Source: Granulosicoccus sp. (GTDB taxonomy: Bacteria > Pseudomonadota > Gammaproteobacteria > Granulosicoccales > Granulosicoccaceae). Taken from it: a DNA stretch of 64,000 nucleotides. Shown piece by piece: positions 25,006 to 34,141 of the stretch. The position numbers and the translations under genes are program-made. The stretch lies in NCBI GenBank assembly GCA_020627685.1, contig JAHDGK010000001.1:76084-140083 (forward strand), read 5' to 3'. Under the pieces are notes generated by a model that was not told the DNA's origin, made no database searches, and saw only the letters and a list, made by a program, of their open reading frames with translations. Within the stretch, counting starts at the first letter, position 1. Every line of letters begins with the position of its first letter.

Positions 25006-26070
25006 ATGAGCGACACTACTCAACCCACTGAGCTTGCTGAGCCGTTGTTTGTGCCTGATGCCGATAGAGCGATGGAATTTGCTCGTTTCTGTCCTATCTA
25101 CACACCGACTGAATTGCTCACGCTTGAAGACAACGGAGCCACTGTATTCGTAAAAAACGAATCGACCCGGTTTGGCCTGGGTTCGTTTAAAGCGCTGGGA
25201 GGGATTTATGCGGTGGCCCAGCTACTCTCTGACACGGTTGAGGCTGAAACAGGCGTCCGGCCGAAGCTCTCCGATTTGCATTCAAGCGATGTGAAAACCA
25301 TAGCGGCTACGCAAACCTATGTGTGTGCCAGTGCAGGTAATCATGGAATGGCTGTAGCAACGGGTGCAAAACTCTTTGGCGCTCGTGCAAGAATTCATGT
25401 GTCATCCGAGGTGCCTTCAAGTTTTGCAACACGGCTTCGCGAACGCGGTGCTGAGGCTTGCATTTCCGGTTCGACTTATGAAGAGAGCTTGGAGATCGCG
25501 AATAAGGATGTCTTGGACAGCGGTGCTCATTTGCTCGCCGATGGCTCTTGGGCTGGTTATACCTATCCACCTTCACGGGTTATGGAAGGGTATACCGTGA
25601 TGGCGCGAGAGCTCAAAGAGTCGTTTCTTTCATCGGGTTTATGGCCGACAGATGTTTACCTGCAAGCCGGAGTGGGTGGTTTAGCTGCTGCCATTACCTA
25701 CATCATCAGGGACGAATGGAAGGTGCAGCCTCGTATTGTTATTGTTGAGCCCACGGCGGCTGAATGTCTGGCATTAAGTGCTAAGGCAGGCAAATTAGTT
25801 GAAGCAAGTGGACCTATCTCTAATATGGGTCGTCTGGATTGTAAAGCTGCATCGTTGCTGTCTTTTGATACCCTAATTCGTTCAGATGTCGAATATCGCA
25901 GTATCAGTGACGCTGATGCTCAACACGCAGTTGATCGTTTAGGTGAACTTGGTTTGGGTACAACACCTTCCGGTGGTGCCGGTTTTGGTGTCTGGCGAGA
26001 AGAAAAAAAATTACAAAAAACGGCGGGAGAGCGGCCTTTAGTCATCGTCAGTGAACAGGCTCTAGATTAA
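25006..26070 (+). CDS. Diaminopropionate ammonia-lyase-like PLP enzyme
   Basis: 354 residues of fold type II. The PLP lysine is Lys62 in ESTRFGLGSFKALGG, the spacing seen in diaminopropionate ammonia-lyases; SAGNHGMAVA is the phosphate-side Asn loop, and GYTYPPSRVMEGYTVM is a substrate-loop typical of YgeX. QAGVGGLAA is the PLP phosphate cup. It likely deaminates 2,3-diaminopropionate or D/L-Ser-like substrates to keto acid and ammonia. It is somewhat shorter than characterised YgeX (about 400). A strong AGGAGA precedes the ATG. Threonine/serine dehydratase is the alternative. Confidence 0.8.
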   Translation: MSDTTQPTELAEPLFVPDADRAMEFARFCPIYTPTELLTLEDNGATVFVKNESTRFGLGSFKALGGIYAVAQLLSDTVEAETGVRPKLSDLHSSDVKTIAATQTYVCASAGNHGMAVATGAKLFGARARIHVSSEVPSSFATRLRERGAEACISGSTYEESLEIANKDVLDSGAHLLADGSWAGYTYPPSRVMEGYTVMARELKESFLSSGLWPTDVYLQAGVGGLAAAITYIIRDEWKVQPRIVIVEPTAAECLALSAKAGKLVEASGPISNMGRLDCKAASLLSFDTLIRSDVEYRSISDADAQHAVDRLGELGLGTTPSGGAGFGVWREEKKLQKTAGERPLVIVSEQALD

Positions 26071-26148
26071 AATTTGGTCGCCTATGTTGCGTTTGCGTTT
26101 CCTTGATGAATAGCTAGCCAACAATAACTAAGCGAACGAGGTATACCT

Positions 26149-26820
26149 ATGTGTGGTCGGGTCAATGTTTCTGACAATGAGGGCGTAAGACTTCTGCTTG
26201 AATCTATGGGTATGGAAACCTGGCCTACGCGAGATCCACGCTATAACATCGCGCCCACGCAAACGCTGGATGTCGTCACCTTAGAGTCCGATCTAAATCT
26301 GGTTTCCATGAGTTGGGGAGTCTCAATGACACTGCCCGGTAAGAAGGGGATGGTGACAAAGCGCATTCAAAACTCGCGGGACGACAAGGTCTGGACATCC
26401 CGCTTGTGGAAGCCTTTAATCGAACGGCAACGAGTGCTGGTGCCAGTCAATGGTTTTTATGAATGGAAACGCAAGAATCGAAAATTGGTTGCGGCGTATC
26501 ACATCACGCCTGCTAACCAACCCGCTATGTTTTTCGCAGGCATATATAAGCATTCATCAGACTTGACACAAAAGCCCGAAGTTTCCGTTATAACAACTAG
26601 CGCCAATCAAGCAATGAGTGAGGTCCACGATAGGATGCCGGTTATCCTGACGTCCAATAATGCGGCAATGGCCTGGTTGCAGGAAACAGATCGGGAATCA
26701 TTGACGGAGTTGATGGTGTCGGCCAACAACGATGTATTGCAGTTCACCCAAGTTAGTGACTACGTTAACAAGAGTAGTAACGAAGGGCCTGAGTGTATTA
26801 AAGCTCTCAAAGCAGGGTAA
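26149..26820 (+). CDS. yedK: SOS response-associated peptidase (SRAP), abasic-site DNA-protein crosslinker
   Basis: 223 residues starting MCGR, so that Cys2 becomes the N-terminal nucleophile after Met removal. Key residues match YedK/HMCES numbering: Asn75, Glu105 (NGFYEWK) and His160 (EVHDRMP). The protein forms a thiazolidine crosslink with abasic sites in single-stranded DNA and shields them. It stands alone with a ribosome site AACGAGG and is followed by an intrinsic terminator. Confidence 0.93.
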   Translation: MCGRVNVSDNEGVRLLLESMGMETWPTRDPRYNIAPTQTLDVVTLESDLNLVSMSWGVSMTLPGKKGMVTKRIQNSRDDKVWTSRLWKPLIERQRVLVPVNGFYEWKRKNRKLVAAYHITPANQPAMFFAGIYKHSSDLTQKPEVSVITTSANQAMSEVHDRMPVILTSNNAAMAWLQETDRESLTELMVSANNDVLQFTQVSDYVNKSSNEGPECIKALKAG

Positions 26821-26826
26821 TAGTAC

Positions 26827-26848
26827 CTCTGGATATTCCGGAGTTTTT
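26827..26848 (+). terminator. Intrinsic terminator after yedK
   Basis: A 7-bp stem (CTCTGGA / TCCGGAG, one G-U pair) with a 3-nt loop is followed directly by TTTTT. It lies 6 bp after the yedK stop. Confidence 0.7.
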
Positions 26849-26891
26849 GTTACCTTAAAGCCGTTCTGGTTTTGGTCACTAGGTTAATGAA

Positions 26892-27497
26892 ATGAAACTA
26901 TTAGTCCGCTTTGTTGCTACAGCTGCCCTGTGTTTTTCGGGATCTTTATTCGCTGCTGATCTTCCTAGGGTGACAGGTTTGACCCTAACGGGCGATACGC
27001 TTTCCTGGGATGCACAAGACGGGGCAACCGGCTACAACATCCATTTAGACTATCAATACTACGATACGGTTCGCGGTGCGCTTGAATACACAGTGTCTTT
27101 ACCGGGTGATTACCACGTCATTTCATTTAATGATCAAGGTGATTTTGGTGTTACCCGGAACGATGATGAAGTAGGCGAGCCGTACATATTCGTTACCTAT
27201 GAAGCCGATGGCTCGGACAGTTCAATTTCGTATACTTATAATTACTCGACGCTAACGGTTCAACATACTTGCCGTGATGTTGGGCCCGGTGAAACGTGTA
27301 TAGCCACTTGCCCGTCTGAATATCAGCTTGAGGCACCGTTCAGTTCGCGGGTGTATACCGATTATCTATCAGGTGGGGCTTGCAGTACTTCTGATATTGT
27401 CGAGGCGGACGCATTCATAGGGCCGCAAACATACAGTTGTACGGTGCCTACTTATTCGGGGGAAGTTGTTGCTCAGGCGATATGCGTATTGTATTGA
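26892..27497 (+). CDS. Secreted protein of unknown function with Cys-rich C-terminal half
   Basis: 201 residues with a clear signal peptide (LVRFVATAALCFSGSLFAA). The mature N-terminus looks like a fibronectin type III or similar beta-sandwich strand pair (VTGLTLTGDTLSWDAQDGATGYNIHLD). The C-terminal half has seven cysteines (CRDVGPGETCIATC, GGACSTS, YSCTVP, AICVLY) that probably form disulfides. I do not recognise a family. It is a single gene ended by a strong terminator at 27550. Confidence 0.7.
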   Translation: MKLLVRFVATAALCFSGSLFAADLPRVTGLTLTGDTLSWDAQDGATGYNIHLDYQYYDTVRGALEYTVSLPGDYHVISFNDQGDFGVTRNDDEVGEPYIFVTYEADGSDSSISYTYNYSTLTVQHTCRDVGPGETCIATCPSEYQLEAPFSSRVYTDYLSGGACSTSDIVEADAFIGPQTYSCTVPTYSGEVVAQAICVLY

Positions 27498-27549
27498 TCA
27501 CGCTTTTCACGCCACTGTGAAATTTTGGACGCTATAGAAAACATAGAGC

Positions 27550-27580
27550 CGGCGGCTACAAGATAGCCGCCGAGCTTTTT
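27550..27580. terminator. Intrinsic terminator, bidirectional
   Basis: A perfect 9-bp stem (CGGCGGCTA / TAGCCGCCG) with 5-nt loop is followed by AGCTTTTT on the plus strand. It terminates the secreted-protein gene and sits immediately past the end of the convergent deaD gene, whose stop overlaps the T-run. Confidence 0.85.
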
Positions 27581-29609
27581 AGCTTTTTACGCGCTTGCCT
27601 TTGTTTTTCTTGTTGCGATGGCGTTCTTTTTTCTTGCCTTCACGTTTTTTCGCTGAGAGTTCACCGGGCTCATTAGCTAAGTCCTGAGTCGTGCTTTCAG
27701 TGGCCGCTTTGCGTTTCTTTGATTTAGCCGGGCTTTTATCTTTTCGTACTTTGCCGCTAAGCTCGTCCGTGCGTTCACCGTTTTTGTTTACGCGTGATAT
27801 ATCCAGCCTTTCATTACACACCCAAACACGTTTTAAGTCTTTCAGTAAAAACTTAGGCATGCCCGATGGCAGTTCAATCAAGCTGTGATCGGGGTTAATA
27901 ACAATACGACCAATAAACTCAGAGTCTAATCCTGCTTCATTGGCGATAGCGCCGACTAGGTTCTGTGGTTTAACGCCATGCTTATCACCGACTTCTACCC
28001 GGAAGCGTTCCATCTCAATGGCAGCTTCATCTGCAGCCTTACGTTTGGCCGCACGTGATTCAAGTTTAATGGATTTGTCGATGTTGACGGATGTAGGCTC
28101 GTCAGAGCGAGTGCTTGGTTTTCTATCAGCAGGTTTTTCAAAGCGCTCGCGTTGTGCGGGTCTTTCATCACGTCCTGCTGGAGTTCGATGTGTTGTTCGT
28201 GGCGAGTCGGCGCTATCCATGCTTCTTTCACGCTTGTTAGGCTTTTGCCGCTCTTTACGATTTTTGGGTTCGCCGTCCGATGCTTTGCCTGCTAAAAGAA
28301 GAGGCTGTTCACCGAGGCACATTTTGGCTAAAGCGGCAGCCACACGCTCAGGCGGTACATTGTGATCTCGAGAGAACTCTTCGGCTAATCGTTGAAGATA
28401 AGAAAGCTCACCCGTGGCGAGCGTGTCACTGATACGTTGTTTGAAATCGGCGATACGCTTGTTATTGACCATCTCAACGGTGGGCAATTGCAAGGCTTCG
28501 ATTTTTTGTTGTGTTGCTCTTTCAATTGAATTGAGCAATCGGCGCTCGCGTTGCGTGACAAACAAAATAGCATCACCACTACGTCCAGCTCTTCCGGTTC
28601 TGCCGATACGATGCACATAGGCCTCAGTATCATAGGGAATGTCATAGTTAATGACGTGGCTGATTCGATCAACATCGAGACCGCGTGCGACAACGTCCGT
28701 TGCGACCAATATATCCAGATGTCCACGCTTTAATTTGTTCACCATCTGCTCGCGTTGCTTCTGCGGCATGTCACCGTTCATAGCCGATGCGGCAAAGCCT
28801 CTGGCGCTAAGTTTTTCAGCGACCTCAACGGTTGCTGTCCGGGTTCGAACAAACACCAGCATGGCATCAAAAGTTTCTGCCTCCAGGATCCGTGTGAGCG
28901 CATCTAGCTTATGAAGTCCACTGACCATCCAGAAGCGTTGTCGAATCGTTGATGCTGTTTTCTGACTGCCTTCGACGGTGATATGTACAGGCTCAGACAA
29001 ATGCTTGTTGGCGATTTTACGGATTACGCTTGGCATCGTTGCTGAGAAAAGGGCCATTTGACGTTCTTTTGGCGCTTTCTCCAATATCCATTCAACATCG
29101 TCGATAAAGCCCATGCGCAGCATTTCGTCAGCTTCGTCGAGCACTAAGGTTTTGAGATGATCCAGTTTCAAGGTGCCCCGGCGCATGTGGTCCATGATGC
29201 GTCCTGGCGTTCCGACGACAATATTGACGCCCCGGTTGAGCTGTCTAATTTGCCCGGTGTAATCCTGGCCGCCGTAAATAGGCAGTACCCGCAGGTTTTT
29301 CATATGCGTTGCATATTTACTGAACGCTTCAGCAACCTGAATGGCTAATTCTCTGGTCGGAGCGAGTACTAGCGCTTGGACCCCTTTGGCATTGATATCC
29401 ATTCGCGCAAGGATCGGCAGAGCGAATGCGGCTGTTTTCCCGGTGCCGGTTGGGGCATGGCCGAGCAAATCACGACCCTCAACCAGGGGAGGGATGGTTT
29501 GCGATTGAATAGGAGTAGGGTTTTCGTAGCCTACATCTTGAATGGCTCGCATGAGTGGTGCGGGCAGGTCAAGTTCTGAAAAGTGCTTAATAGCGTTGGA
29601 TTCCGACAT
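27579..29609 (-). CDS. deaD: DEAD-box ATP-dependent RNA helicase DeaD/CsdA
   Basis: 676 residues. Helicase motifs in order: Q motif (PTPIQSQTIP), APTGTGKTAA, PTRELA, TPGR, DEAD, SAT, and HRIGRTGRAGR in domain 2. A C-terminal DbpA/CsdA-type RNA-binding domain follows (VGAIANEAGLDSEFIGRI, about residues 530-600), then a Lys/Arg-rich tail. It unwinds structured RNA in ribosome assembly and mRNA decay, often cold-induced. The long charged linker (residues about 430-520) and tail make it larger than E. coli DeaD. Confidence 0.94.
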   Translation of the reverse strand: MSESNAIKHFSELDLPAPLMRAIQDVGYENPTPIQSQTIPPLVEGRDLLGHAPTGTGKTAAFALPILARMDINAKGVQALVLAPTRELAIQVAEAFSKYATHMKNLRVLPIYGGQDYTGQIRQLNRGVNIVVGTPGRIMDHMRRGTLKLDHLKTLVLDEADEMLRMGFIDDVEWILEKAPKERQMALFSATMPSVIRKIANKHLSEPVHITVEGSQKTASTIRQRFWMVSGLHKLDALTRILEAETFDAMLVFVRTRTATVEVAEKLSARGFAASAMNGDMPQKQREQMVNKLKRGHLDILVATDVVARGLDVDRISHVINYDIPYDTEAYVHRIGRTGRAGRSGDAILFVTQRERRLLNSIERATQQKIEALQLPTVEMVNNKRIADFKQRISDTLATGELSYLQRLAEEFSRDHNVPPERVAAALAKMCLGEQPLLLAGKASDGEPKNRKERQKPNKRERSMDSADSPRTTHRTPAGRDERPAQRERFEKPADRKPSTRSDEPTSVNIDKSIKLESRAAKRKAADEAAIEMERFRVEVGDKHGVKPQNLVGAIANEAGLDSEFIGRIVINPDHSLIELPSGMPKFLLKDLKRVWVCNERLDISRVNKNGERTDELSGKVRKDKSPAKSKKRKAATESTTQDLANEPGELSAKKREGKKKERHRNKKNKGKRVKS

Positions 29610-29719
29610 TGCGGGAGCTTACCGTGTTATTGCTTGTCAATGGGCGCGTGCTTGCTTGAATCTTGAAGCACACCGTATTATCGCCAACAATGAAGTTAAA
29701 TTTTGGGGGACGGTAGGTT

Positions 29720-30181
29720 ATGAACTATTGGCTATTCAAGTCCGAACCGGATGCTTTTAGTATCAGCGACCTAAAAGCCATGAAAGGCAAAAAGGATCAT
29801 TGGGATGGAATCCGCAACTATCAGGCACGCAATCTTATGCGAGATCAGATGGTTAAAGGTGATTTAGGCTTCTTTTATCATTCCAGTTGCAAGGTGCCAG
29901 GCATTGTAGGCATCGTGGAAGTCGTGAAAGAGGCCTATCCGGACCACACATCGTGGGACCCTGAAGCTAAGTACTATGATCCTAAATCGAGTCCAGATAA
30001 TCCTCGATGGGTCATGATTGATGTGAAATTCAGGCAGGAGTTCAAAGAGATCATCTCTTTGGAGCAGCTTCGGACCGTTCCAAAGCTTGAGGGGATGGCT
30101 TTATTGCAGAAGGGCAGCCGTCTGTCCATTCAACCCGTGACAAAGGCTCATTGGAATACGATCGTCAAAATGTCGACCTGA
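29720..30181 (+). CDS. EVE domain protein
   Basis: 153 residues made of one EVE domain of the PUA-like fold, with the N-terminal MNYWLFKSEPDAFS and WDGIRNYQARNLM motifs. EVE proteins bind modified bases (5-methyl/hydroxymethyl-cytosine in DNA or modified RNA). It is a stand-alone gene here, divergent from deaD and convergent with the YHS gene; nothing in the context shows which nucleic acid it reads. Confidence 0.9.
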   Translation: MNYWLFKSEPDAFSISDLKAMKGKKDHWDGIRNYQARNLMRDQMVKGDLGFFYHSSCKVPGIVGIVEVVKEAYPDHTSWDPEAKYYDPKSSPDNPRWVMIDVKFRQEFKEIISLEQLRTVPKLEGMALLQKGSRLSIQPVTKAHWNTIVKMST

Positions 30182-30218
30182 TAACAAAGGTGAATCAGAT
30201 CGACATTTCGATGTGGCT

Positions 30219-30704
30219 TTACTGATCTTTCAGTAATTGCTCGAAAAGTTTATCGGCTGTGTTGATGTAGCCGGACGTATCTTTTTTCCAGGCTTTGTTG
30301 AGCTTTGCGTTGTAATTCAAATAAAGCTTGTCATCGAGAATGGTCCATTGCTCAGGCTCGATCTTCACCAGATTGCCCTGAGCAACTCCGTACGCGCAGT
30401 ACCCTCCATATTGCGGCGCATACTTCTCAGGGTCAGCAAGAAATAAATCCAGATTTTCTTGCGAAGAGAATTTCCATGTCGCTCCTGACCACTCAGTTGC
30501 ATACTGATCAGTACCTTCAACAGGCTTGCTTTGTGTGAAATAAGCCACGGTGTCATAACCACGAATGGCGATGCCGTTGTGCTCATAACCAAAAAGCCCT
30601 TCACGTTCCAGCGTGTTAATAGGCGGGGCTGCAAATACAGCTTGGCTGGCCACTAACAGAACAAAGAACGCAAAAATGTGTTTAATCGCTTGCATAAAAT
30701 TCAA
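30219..30704 (-). CDS. Exported YHS domain protein
   Basis: 161 residues with a signal peptide (KHIFAFFVLLVASQAVFAA). The mature protein carries the YHS pattern GIAIRGYDTVAYF, then WKFSSQENLDLFLADPEKYAPQYGGYCAYGVAQG. YHS domains occur in metal-handling proteins and often bind heavy-metal ions, but this small periplasmic form is uncharacterised. Single gene; 142 bp of intergenic DNA upstream shows no recognisable motif. Confidence 0.85.
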   Translation of the reverse strand: MNFMQAIKHIFAFFVLLVASQAVFAAPPINTLEREGLFGYEHNGIAIRGYDTVAYFTQSKPVEGTDQYATEWSGATWKFSSQENLDLFLADPEKYAPQYGGYCAYGVAQGNLVKIEPEQWTILDDKLYLNYNAKLNKAWKKDTSGYINTADKLFEQLLKDQ

Positions 30705-30846
30705 CTCACAAATGTTGATAACACCCTATAGGAGTGCGTTTTATTAAAAAAGTTTTATTCACTACTAATGGCTAGGGCTGATAAAACGCTAAGACGGCGT
30801 TGTTCCTTCAAAAAATGTGCCTCAGGACTCAATCTTTGAATACGCT

Positions 30847-32295
30847 TCAGAGCTCCGGCAGGAATCGTTCAGGCGTTCCACGCTTAGTATCACGAAGTTG
30901 TCTAATGCGTGCAAGGCATTCTCCCGTCCCCAATAATAAAACCCCGAGACCCAATAGTATTAGCGATACATTCCAGGGGATCCAATGACTTAAATGGCTT
31001 TGTACCCAGAGGTTAAATCTGTCCCAAAGGTTTCCTTGAATAGCAAGGTCCGCGAGTAGGTCGGCCCTATCGGGTAGCCCCACATTGATTCTTCGAGCCG
31101 GAATGATCGCCTCTTTTATATCTTGAGTATTGGTATTGAACCAGACAACCCTGACCGTATCCAGAAACACTGGAATTGGGCTTTGTGCCACCATTCGATA
31201 AGTGAATGTAGCTGTGGAGACAGGAGTGCCCTGATTCATGCTCTGGCTGCGTTGTTGATTGATCAAGGTGCTGCTGATTGCACGACTTTCCAAGGGTGTG
31301 ACATCTGGTAGGTGATTTGCCAATACGTCGCTGGCTGACAATGTAATGGTACGAATAATTTCATCACCTGCGGAGAGCTCCCTCGGATCTTTTGACCACT
31401 TATCAACAAGAGAAACTTGGGTTGCTGGCAGCCACCATTGTGATGCGCTTTGTGCAATGTTTATGTTCAGTTCACCGCCTTCTAGTGAACGGTTAAAATC
31501 ACTGCGTTGAGTGCGTGATTTTATGGTTGTACCACTCCAGCTAATGTCATCCACTGTGTGTGTACCTGAGCGTTGTGGAAATAGGTGATACCGCCACGCA
31601 ACAATTCGAAAGCTTTGAATTGAACCATCATCGAGAACTGTCTCTTCGGTCGTCCGTCGCTCTTCAAATTCTTTGAGAATATCGAAGCCTTCAAAAGACG
31701 GTAATTCCAGCTGCTCTTCAAAAATAGGGTGTTTATGTCGAAGTTTAATATCGGCGATGATGTGCTGCCCGACGAACGCATCTGTTGTGGCGGTTGGTTC
31801 CTCTATGTCAGAGTATTGCAAGATTTCGCCGTTATCCAACGTGTAAGTAATATCGATGGATAAGTCGTCGTCTTGAGGTTGCCATTGGGTATCGGCTTGC
31901 GGTTGCACATCCACAATGAGCGTGTTGGATGTGACGAGGCCTCGAATACTATCTGCGCTCAAGGGCCCAAAGAAAGCCCGGCCTTCTTCTTTGGGGATAA
32001 ATTCCATACGTCGAAGCTTTACTTCTACGACGCGCCCTTCGATTACGGCTATACGAGTACCCGTTGTTTCTCGCAGTAGATCGGCATATTTAAACAGAGC
32101 GCTCACATCCAGAGGTTCGAGTAGCCCTACCGCCTCTACATCAATGATTATGCTATCGCCCAGGTAGATGGTTTCGCTGTCGCTGATTAGCGTGATGCCG
32201 GGTTCGACGGTAGCCGCTTGAGCGGATGAACAATGCAGGGTGAGGGCAAGCAGTAATACGGTGTATATCGTTTGTACGCGTGAGAGCAGTGTCAC
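30847..32295 (-). CDS. BatD-like protein
   Basis: 482 residues: signal peptide (VQTIYTVLLLALTLHCSSAQA), a long periplasmic beta-rich region with BatD character (VEVKLRRMEFIPKEEGRAFF, SFEGFDILKEFEERRT), and one C-terminal membrane helix (VSLILLGLGVLLLG) followed by a short cytosolic tail. BatD is thought to present substrates or partners of the MoxR-VWA complex in the periplasm. It overlaps the TPR gene by 4 bp and is the last gene of the eight-gene operon. Confidence 0.85.
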   Translation of the reverse strand: MTLLSRVQTIYTVLLLALTLHCSSAQAATVEPGITLISDSETIYLGDSIIIDVEAVGLLEPLDVSALFKYADLLRETTGTRIAVIEGRVVEVKLRRMEFIPKEEGRAFFGPLSADSIRGLVTSNTLIVDVQPQADTQWQPQDDDLSIDITYTLDNGEILQYSDIEEPTATTDAFVGQHIIADIKLRHKHPIFEEQLELPSFEGFDILKEFEERRTTEETVLDDGSIQSFRIVAWRYHLFPQRSGTHTVDDISWSGTTIKSRTQRSDFNRSLEGGELNINIAQSASQWWLPATQVSLVDKWSKDPRELSAGDEIIRTITLSASDVLANHLPDVTPLESRAISSTLINQQRSQSMNQGTPVSTATFTYRMVAQSPIPVFLDTVRVVWFNTNTQDIKEAIIPARRINVGLPDRADLLADLAIQGNLWDRFNLWVQSHLSHWIPWNVSLILLGLGVLLLGTGECLARIRQLRDTKRGTPERFLPEL

Positions 32296-33206
32296 CAGTT
32301 ACTACCTCCGTCCGGGGCGCTTTGCCCTGCAGTGCGACGGCGCTTAAGCTCTAATTGGATGCGCCGTTGGAGATATAGTTGAGAGTCATGCGAAATTCGA
32401 TTAAGCCATTGTGTGGTGGCTTGTTCTGCTTCTAATGACGCCCTCATGCCAGCGGCTTGTGATTCATCTGCGGGTGTATCAGTTTCCGAGCCACCAGAAG
32501 GCCGGTTAGCCTCGCGGGTATCAGAGCTCTCACCTTGTACTGCACCACCACCGTCCTGATTTTCATCATTCGGTAATTGTTGTTTACTGGCTTCAGCACC
32601 CTTGCCGGATTGAGCATCTGACTGTGGCCCCATGGTTTGCGCGCCGGGATCATCGGATTTACCCGTAGGAGTCTCCTTCACGTCGCTTTGCTCATCGCCG
32701 CCCTGGCCATCGCCCTGTTCATCCGGTTCGGCCTCGGTGTCGAGTTTTTCTATTTCATCTCCTTCGGGATTGCGGCCACTTCGCTTTTTGTTATCGTCTT
32801 CGGCGGCTAAGAGCTGTCGCATGATGTCGGCGTTGTAGGAGGCATCATCGAGCGTGGGATCCATGGATAAGGCTTGCAGGTAGGCATCCAGTGCTAACGC
32901 GTAATAGCCTAGCTTTACATAGCTATTGCCCAGATTGAAGACTGACACTGCATCGTTCGCTCGCACAAAGGCCTCTGCCGCTCGCCACCATTGTGAAGAG
33001 CGATACAGGGCAACACCTTTCCAGGCCGGGTCTGTAAATATCTCTCCTGCCTGGGCGTATTTTCCTTCGTTAAATAAACGATGGGCCAATACGTTATCGT
33101 CGGCATGTGTAATACCCACAGGTGTCAGCAATAAAAATAAAGTTATGCAGCGGCAGTAGAAACGGCTTCGGATACTCAGTTGATTTGAGTTCATAGGACG
33201 TTTCAT
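32292..33206 (-). CDS. TPR protein of MoxR/VWA operon (BatC/MxaK-position)
   Basis: 304 residues with an export signal near the N-terminus (FYCRCITLFLLLTPVGITHA). One or more TPR units follow (SVFNLGNSYVKLGYYALALDAYLQALSMDP), then an acidic, Gln/Gly/Ser-rich low-complexity linker of about 110 residues, and a short basic C-terminus. In BatBCE systems the TPR protein sits with VWA proteins in the membrane complex. It overlaps both neighbours by 4 bp. The alternative start is Met5. Confidence 0.8.
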   Translation of the reverse strand: MKRPMNSNQLSIRSRFYCRCITLFLLLTPVGITHADDNVLAHRLFNEGKYAQAGEIFTDPAWKGVALYRSSQWWRAAEAFVRANDAVSVFNLGNSYVKLGYYALALDAYLQALSMDPTLDDASYNADIMRQLLAAEDDNKKRSGRNPEGDEIEKLDTEAEPDEQGDGQGGDEQSDVKETPTGKSDDPGAQTMGPQSDAQSGKGAEASKQQLPNDENQDGGGAVQGESSDTREANRPSGGSETDTPADESQAAGMRASLEAEQATTQWLNRISHDSQLYLQRRIQLELKRRRTAGQSAPDGGSNW

Positions 33207-34141
33207 GATCTGGCCTCTTCACGAAAGAGAGAGAGCAAGATTGGGATGATAAAAATCAACAACCAGTGGGACTGTAAACGCCAGATAAGTGCTTCTAAGT
33301 CGCTGTGAGTAGAAGGGTCTGCTTCATCACTAAGCTGAAGCTCATCGAAATCAAGTACGCCAAATCGGTTTGTGAATATTGCTTTGCCATTGCCGGAGTT
33401 TGCCAAATCCTCGGCAGCTTTTATATTAACGGCAGTTTCAGACTCTTCAGTGTTATTGATGTCTGAACCGAATACCAATAAATTCAAAGTGTGCCCGGCT
33501 GAGGCTAGGAATTGCGCCGCGGCAATACTGGATTTTCCTATGCCGCCGGTGTCGGTCAGCAAGATAACATTGGCCTGAATGAAGTTGCTTCCCTCTATTA
33601 CTGAGGACGATAATGACAGGGCTCTTGTCAGGTTAGAGCCCTCTAACGGAATCACGCCGTGTTCCAATAGTGCTGCGTGTTCATTGAATACGGACCTGTC
33701 GAATGCCGGAGGTGCAACCAGGAACGCATCACCGGCATATAGAATAAGTGAAATGGGTCGGGCACCTGCTGCGTCCGATAGATACGCCAGGGCTTCTCGT
33801 GCCGCACTGAGTCGGGACGGAACAATATCGTTCAGGGTCATGGAGCGCGATACATCGACTAGTACTACCCATCCGGTGCTGTGACGCCACGTATTGTCAT
33901 CACTCTGACGGAGCACGGGTTGGCTTAAGGCTATGGCTGTAACTGCAGCCCCCAGAAGTGTCAGATTCCAGCGAGACCGACGACGATGTTGGCCACCTAG
34001 ATAGTTAAAAACCTGCGGAGCAATGATCTTCGCCCAGGCACTGTGCGATGACGTTTGCCGGAAATAGAAGGCAGCGATCAGACAAACTATTGCCAATGCA
34101 AGCCATAAGGGCTGTAAAAACTGCAATGCACCGATGCTCAC
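33203..34141 (-). CDS. VWA domain membrane protein (BatB-like)
   Basis: 312 residues from the GTG at 34141, whose GTGA overlaps the stop of the upstream VWA gene; an upstream ATG at 34204 would require a 67-bp overlap. Two N-terminal membrane helices (LQPLWLALAIVCLIAAFYF, LTLLGAAVTAIALSQPVL) flank a short loop, then a von Willebrand factor A domain with MIDAS DVSRSM, and a C-terminal helix (LLIFIIPILLSLF). VWA proteins of this layout partner MoxR ATPases. Its twin is encoded next to it. Confidence 0.88.
   Translation of the reverse strand: MSIGALQFLQPLWLALAIVCLIAAFYFRQTSSHSAWAKIIAPQVFNYLGGQHRRRSRWNLTLLGAAVTAIALSQPVLRQSDDNTWRHSTGWVVLVDVSRSMTLNDIVPSRLSAAREALAYLSDAAGARPISLILYAGDAFLVAPPAFDRSVFNEHAALLEHGVIPLEGSNLTRALSLSSSVIEGSNFIQANVILLTDTGGIGKSSIAAAQFLASAGHTLNLLVFGSDINNTEESETAVNIKAAEDLANSGNGKAIFTNRFGVLDFDELQLSDEADPSTHSDLEALIWRLQSHWLLIFIIPILLSLFREEARS

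Noticed and set aside
27940-28365. Plus-strand open frame of 141 codons in deaD
   Set aside because: Opposite the DeaD linker, which is low complexity and so yields long open frames by chance.
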